Of a stretch of 64,000 nucleotides of DNA, positions 58,721 to 64,000 are shown piece by piece. The DNA comes from Lunularia cruciata (Eukaryota; Streptophyta; Marchantiopsida; Lunulariales; Lunulariaceae). Below the pieces are notes generated by a model. It was not told the DNA's origin and did no database searches. It saw only the letters and a program-made list of their open reading frames with translations. The stretch lies in contig OX419762.1 in assembly GCA_948567375.1 (NCBI GenBank), positions 22,212,608-22,276,607 of the forward strand, written 5' to 3'. Position 1 is the stretch's first letter, and each line of letters starts with the position of its first letter. The translations under genes were made by a program, and so were the position numbers.

Positions 58721-61287
58721 TAGGGGGTTTCAAGTGGACACTTCCGGATTTCCGTAGCGGTTCATCAATACGATTTACGGGCGGTCCCGTAATATTTTCC
58801 GGCATGTGTGCCGAGGTGACCGTATTCAGTTCCTTCCCGTAAAATGTTGCGTGCCCTTGTTAGTTACTCTGTCCTGAATTTTGGGGGATTTCTGTAAACG
58901 ACTTTACGGTCTCATGTGTGTTGTCGTGTCCGGTAAATTTTTACGGCAAAGCCTTCACCCCCTAGCATTTCCGTACAAGTGTGAGCAGTCTTAAGTGTAC
59001 TCATAATCAGACGAGCTAAATGGATGTTTAGCAGAAGAGCCTCAAGTACAGTTAGAGGGCAGTAGTAGTAGGCTGCTCAGAATGACAATGAGCTGTATTT
59101 TAAAACCAGCTTTGGATACTGCCGGGGTATCATAAAGATTCCCTGAGAATTGCAGTTGTATCTTGTTTCTGATGTACGCGAATTTTTTTGATGGGTTACT
59201 AAGTCAGGTTTTAGATTTTGCCATCAAAGTAAAAAATGCAACATGTGAGGATCGTAGATTACTTGTGATGCTAAATGAGATATAATGGAAACAAACCAGC
59301 GGACACCTTTTGGCAAAGGAAAGGAATATTATATAACCCGTTATGAAAGAGAGAATAAAGGTCTCTGCTCGTTCGTGGCATTTCATTAACTTCATTTAAG
59401 TTCTGCATTGTGGGAATTAGTTTTAGGTTTGAGTACAAAACAATCATAGATTGCAGACTAGATTGACTGAGAGAGCATCCTTTTGGCCTGTAAAGAGTTA
59501 TGCATCATCCTAAGGTATCAAATAAGAAGTCAATATAAGTCACACTGCTGAAGGTAAGGTTGAAAGTCGTTGGTCTTATGACTTGTTTCTTTCAAGCTTT
59601 AGATCATCTAAACGTCTTTCTAGCTAGTAAGACAATTACTTTCAATCTATTAGAATGGAATGTTGCCCAGTGGAGCAAGAGAATCACGGCTTGTGAGTCT
59701 CTACTTAATTATGTGTTATCTATCCATCAGTAGGGACACAATTGACCTCCAAGTCAAGGGACTAAATGAAAGGTGTTGGACGAAGTCTTTACAATGAGAA
59801 GAAGTGCGACTGTTGTAGTGACTAGTGTTTCTAAGCTCACAAGCCCAGTTCCAAGCTCTCTATTGTTCTCATGCCCTGTAGTCGATGGACTTAATTTTGT
59901 GTCCCTGAGAAGAAAACCTAAAAATGCATAAACTTCTATTAGGAAATTTTTTGTTCGAGGACTCGCTGAAGTAAAGTTAGCTAACCAGGTATCGAGAGAC
60001 AACTGTCTCGTTCTTCAAATAATTGGTCGAGTTCAATTAGAAATAAATAAATTCACCTGTCGTAACTGCATTTGAATAATTTTTTGTTGGAATTCCAGCA
60101 GAGCAGAAAGATGTGCCTATGTTGGAGGTCTTGATTGAGATGATTTTCTTGAAGGATCCCCCATTTCGAAACATGTATTTGATCGAGATGGATGTCATTT
60201 AATGATCCTGCTAATGATTTATCGAAAAGTTAAGTCGAAATGTAAATTTTCGTCCACTTTTCAATTTAAGTATTGACCCACTGGACCAAATATCACAATT
60301 ACATCGTGGTGTTATTCAGTCGCCAAGGTGACGTGTTTCTTCCACGTTTTTATTGGGTGTGAACTTCAGTCTTTCAAATAATTACAAGACAATAATTTTT
60401 TTTGCAAATACTACACGATTCCTTGGAGGGCCGTTAGTACAGAAGCAATGCCCCTAGTGACAAAACTTTATTTGATATCTTTATTTATTTTCAAGAAGAA
60501 TAATATCACCAGTGACAATATCAATCAGAAATTCAATGTCAACAATATTCGTTACTATATTCCAGGTGCAACACCATTTTTTTCTCACCGGAGTAATGAG
60601 ATGTGGAAAACATACATTACCCATGATGAGATCAAAGTAAACAAGGTTCAAAACCTTGGAGATCCTTCTCCTGAAATGGTACAATCATGGAACGAATGGT
60701 CTCTGTTTCACGTTATCGTCCTTCTACTAGTGCCTCATGTGGTTGGCTTAAAACAAGCTACAAGTTGAAGCCCAAATTTTGGGGAAGTAAAGATCCACTC
60801 CGTTTTGGAACATGTTGAGCATGTCATGGTGCCAAAAGCCCTCTCAAACCTCTATTCGTGAAAACACCCAAGTCTGTTTTTTGAATGTTTTAGAGTGAAA
60901 CCTTGGTTGTCGTCGTTGAAGGCTATATCTAGTGAAGGAATTGTAAGATCACTCATAGTCTTCTGTAATCTTTAGTTTCACATGAATTGTATATACAAGC
61001 GAGAACTTAGTTATTTATAAATAGTTCTCTCTGTTTGTATCTTTCCCCGTGCATGCAAACCTGAGAAAGAAAGTGATGAACTTACTATCTCTTACACTAG
61101 GATTGTTTATTTATCGATTTTCAAGTCAAGAAGGCGAGAGTTAAAACCATCTATACATCTTGTAGTCTATATTATAGCTTTTGTTCATAGGAATGAACTT
61201 TTTATTGACTCTGTTCGGGTAGGTATTAATCAATGAGTAGTTCAAGGTTTATACTACTCACCAATGTAGATTTGTTTTCTATATAAA
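57834..61287. other. intergenic DNA with moderately GC-rich island
   Basis: 58200-59000 is richer in G+C and contains trinucleotide repeats and repeated CCGTAAA words. It could be a promoter of an unseen transcript. Elsewhere only short frames (59204-59395, 59754-60002, 60448-60768) without features are present. Confidence 0.35.
58685..58723 (+). repeat. compound (CAG)7(TAG)6 microsatellite
   Basis: Seven CAG units (58685-58705) pass directly into six TAG units (58706-58723), followed by GGGG. Confidence 0.97.
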
Positions 61288-61327
61288 GAATAAAGCCGAC
61301 CTCATAGAACACAAGAAGGATGGGAAG
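61288..61327 (-). mobile_element. 40-bp diverged LINE 3' end
   Basis: AAGCCGACCTCATAG and AAGGATGGGAAG match the LINE end with several changes. ATATAAA on both sides (61281-61287, 61328-61334) may be a 7-bp target-site duplication. Confidence 0.6.
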
Positions 61328-61793
61328 ATATAAATGGAAAATAGAAAATAGAACAGTAAGTGTTTTCCGATATACTAAAAGGATCAAATGACTTAAACAA
61401 TCTATCGATGCCGCCTCTCAAAGAAGAAATTATGCTCAGATGAGTAAGCTTATTATCGATTAAACTAAACAAATGAATGAATATCAAATGAAGCTTTGGA
61501 CCGGCACTTTATTTTGATGAAGCAGAAAGACGCAACCGCATAGGATAATAAGAAGGAATACTCAACAAACCTTACAAGGAAAAGATATAGGAGGTAAAGT
61601 GGAGCTAAATCCTAAAAATGTCGGTGTGATAAATCTGCTCTACAACACCTAAGATGTCAGAGTTCTCGAATGGTCTATAAATTATTAGAGCATCCAAAGA
61701 AGCATTGACTAATATAATTACTCTCTTATAAATTGCATTAGTCAATGCTCTCTATATAGCAATAAACACCCATGATCTAAAATACATTATAAA

Positions 61794-61888
61794 GGAGAAG
61801 GATGACCATGTATAAAAAATGAAGGATGGGAAGACCCCATCAAACCATACAAGGGAGAGATGAAAAAGGTAAAATGGGGCTAAGTCCC
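61794..61888 (-). mobile_element. 95-bp LINE 3' end nested in LINE coding sequence
   Basis: Starts GGAGAAGGATGACC on the plus strand and ends at GGGGCTAAGTCCC, the hairpin. The perfect 14-bp duplication AAATACATTATAAA flanks it at 61780-61793 and 61889-61902. The host bases correspond to the LINE codons for the segment just before QCVSIALQ, the same site as at 36505. Confidence 0.9.
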
Positions 61889-61902
61889 AAATACATTATA
61901 AA

Positions 61903-62480
61903 GTATGAGATTGAGAATAGTACACTTGATGTCTGAAGTGATATGCCCTTATACATCCCCTAACAAATGTGTCAAATACTACATTCATCGCTCCATATAA
62001 CTCTAAGGCTAGAGGAACAAAGAGTTGACCTCATTGGATGCTCATATACTTGGAGACCTTACTTGATGCCACTTTACTCTCTGCACATCCAAGAGGATGA
62101 GTAATTACTCCCTCCAAACTACATCAAGTGTAAGGTCCATAACCACAATATCCACTACTATCACCTGATCATGTTGGACTAAATATAAGTATACCCTAAC
62201 TTGTGTGGTTTACAAAGCATACCAACGCTCCTTCCAAGTATGGTATTCACTCTCTCGTGCTATGGCAAACACTATATCCTTGATGGCATCATGGTTAGCA
62301 ATCCTTTGTCTTCCAAAAAGACATCGTGTCATATGGAACATTGCTACATCTAGTGTAGAACTATACTCACTGGTGAATAATGAAGATACAAGTGAATAAT
62401 AAAGATACAAATGGGTGAACCAAACTTAGGCAAAACCTCATCGCTATAGAGAAAGTAGTTGGTGTGAGTTGGAGTGTACT
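61903..62480 (-). pseudogene. decayed LINE endonuclease domain
   Basis: Minus-strand sense matches the domain at 35631-36290. The clearest open part (62410-62210) reads SSTLDVAMFHMTRCLFGRQRIANHDAIKDIVFAIARES, covering the zinc knuckle and the HD motif. The first cysteines of the C-x-C-G are changed (SEYSS). Stops break the rest. It is an older, inactive copy. Confidence 0.78.
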
Positions 62481-62500
62481 AATGCATCATCAAGCTAAGA

Positions 62501-63719
62501 CTCCAAGAACTTGCACCTTTGCTTGAGTAAGAGCAAAGACATACTTCAGTAGCACGAGGATTGGATAAGTCACTTAAGAGAAAATATAACATATAATAAA
62601 ATGTAGATCCTTGATGAAGACTACAAACCTTTGGTCTAATCAAAAGGTAAAGAAGCAAAGGATAGAAACCACCCTTGTGCCCGTGGAGAGAAACAATCTC
62701 TTGTTTGCTATGATAACAATTGGAGAAGAAACTATCTCTCCATGTGGAGGGGAGAAATCAATCTCTCCTTCATCTTGAATGGTCTCATATATTTCTTAGA
62801 TTGATCTATCAACAACCATAAAATAGAAATGGTGAGGGAACTCAACTGACCAAAAATACTATAAATATCAGCATAAACTTTGCATTCCATATCAATCAAT
62901 AAAAATATCTATCTAAGTGAAAAATCACTTGTGTTTTTACAAATCCAGGAACCCAAAAAGTTATAGGTTCATCCTCACCTCATACTTCCTTTTCAGCATT
63001 TATGAATTTTAAAATATAATATTCCGAGGGGAAGTGCTGGGGATTCCTTGGCTGTGGAAGGGTTGCTTATGCTTGATCAAGCAACGATGACAGAGCAACA
63101 TCGGGGACTGTGGTCACCCACTCCCGTCAACACAGTCAACTGCGAACCAGGACATGTACCAACCGAGTCCACCAACACGAGGTACCTACTACACTCCAAG
63201 AACAACCACGTAAGTGGAGAACATACAGTCCAGTCATTGAGAATCTCTTCCACGTACGGGACTCCCCCAAGACCTTGACTGTATCCCTACCTTAACTAAA
63301 CTCGTACAACATCAACTCTATAAGGGGCAAGAATTTCCACGTAGCGGGGAGGGAAGAAAACGGGCGTAAGAAGCAAGACGAAAAGAAAAGGATAACCAAA
63401 CTTGGACATAAGCCTTTTAGTCGACTGATCAGGAGAAAAAGTCTGCAATTCTTGTAAGACCCCACGAGATTTGGGAAGAGTGGCAAAAAGGGGCTCCTCG
63501 TCCATCATGGCAAGGAAGGAACTCAAGTGAGAAGCAAAAAGCAAGTGCTAAGAAGCTACGGTAAGCAGAAGGAAGAGCTATTGTGATGGTTTGCATTGGC
63601 TCTTGCAGCTTAGGCAGGTGGTATCTGCTGTAAAGTGAAGTGAGGACCGATTCTTGGTACACTGTATTTTTTCTTTCTGTGAGATAACATACTCCCATTA
63701 CATCGGGTAAGAAACAACG
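62501..63719. other. upstream region of the gene entering at 63720
   Basis: AT-rich to about 63000, then more balanced. Short frames on both strands (63048-63278, 63292-63698) have no features. It may hold the promoter and leader of the next gene. Confidence 0.3.
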
Positions 63720-64000
63720 ATGAATAACACTGAATCATCTTTATCACCACTAAGTCAAAGTGATCAAGCATTCGATGAGGCATGTGGTCACATGAGCGAA
63801 GCTACCACAGCTAAGGAGAGCATGGACAATAAGGAGACGATTGCGAAGAGGATGTTGAGTAATCCAGAAGAGAATAGATACGGGATATTCATGAGTTCGG
63901 CCGATGTGGCTGATGAGTACCGTCGTTGCAGTTTGTCCAGTTCGGAGATAATGATTGTTGTTGAAGTGAGTTATAGCTACCAGAGCATATCATCGTTGAA
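63720..64000 (+). CDS. 5' part of an unrecognised gene running off the window
   Basis: An ATG at 63720 opens a frame that stays open to the window end (93 codons). It begins MNNTESSLSPLSQSDQ and is rich in Ser, Glu and Met. A strong donor-like GAA|GTGAGT at 63966 would end a first exon of 82 codons in phase 0 after SSEIMIVVE. No family is recognised. Composition is more balanced than in the AT-rich DNA upstream, which favours a real exon. Confidence 0.45.
   Translation, partial: MNNTESSLSPLSQSDQAFDEACGHMSEATTAKESMDNKETIAKRMLSNPEENRYGIFMSSADVADEYRRCSLSSSEIMIVVEVSYSYQSISSL

Larger units (their letters stand above)
61528..62500 (-). mobile_element. old LINE copy hosting a nested LINE end
   Basis: A diverged minus-strand LINE. 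Its 3' end lies at about 61540 (GACGCAACCGCATAGG), followed by the 3' UTR and coding sequence up to about 62500. It is interrupted at 61794-61888 by a younger LINE end. Divergence from the 35622-36492 copy is spread along its length, with many indels. Confidence 0.75.

Overview
The window looks like nuclear DNA of a land plant. Two protein genes support this. One (exons between 9920 and 14191) encodes a plant CUE-domain/coiled-coil protein split by four GT-AG introns. The other (39081-39962, intronless) encodes a VQ-motif protein, a plant-specific transcriptional cofactor family. The repeats fit too: a chromodomain Ty3/gypsy retrotransposon with an initiator-Met tRNA primer site, a decayed PIF/Harbinger transposase, and a LINE-like element ending in a restriction-like endonuclease domain. 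That last element type is better known from algae, fungi and animals than from flowering plants, so an early-diverging plant (bryophyte, lycophyte or fern) is possible. This lineage guess is weak.

Layout. 1-6228 holds two copies of one gypsy family: a forward copy (gag, protease, RT, RNase H, integrase, chromodomain, 3' LTR) inserted into the RT region of an inverted copy whose 5' LTR closes the block at 6228. 6229-8280 is AT-rich with two truncated LINE ends. 8280-14191 is the CUE gene with its GC-richer leader. 14192-37480 is mostly gene-poor and AT-rich. It carries an 80-bp triple repeat (28143-28386), a possible minus-strand first exon of a plastid-targeted protein (about 28950-29320), several tiny LINE ends and a nested LINE cluster (35349-36790). 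37481-39962 is the VQ gene with a long leader containing a (GA)44 tract. 42657-57690 is repeat-derived and AT-rich, with unassigned ORFs, a coiled-coil repeat ORF and a dead Harbinger transposase (53442-54751). 61288-62500 carries more LINE copies. A new open frame starts at 63720 and leaves the window.

The most unusual content is the LINE family. At least ten copies of its 3' end are recognisable, in both orientations, from about 19 to 871 bp long, and several have clean 10-16 bp target-site duplications. Two copies are 97 bp long and both start at a GGGGCTTAGCCCC hairpin in the 3' UTR. At two distant loci an 84-95 bp copy of the element's own 3' end sits at the same point inside the element's endonuclease coding region, and a third copy is inserted within a few bases of that point. 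This suggests either a self-nested subfamily that has been amplified or a preferred self-insertion site.
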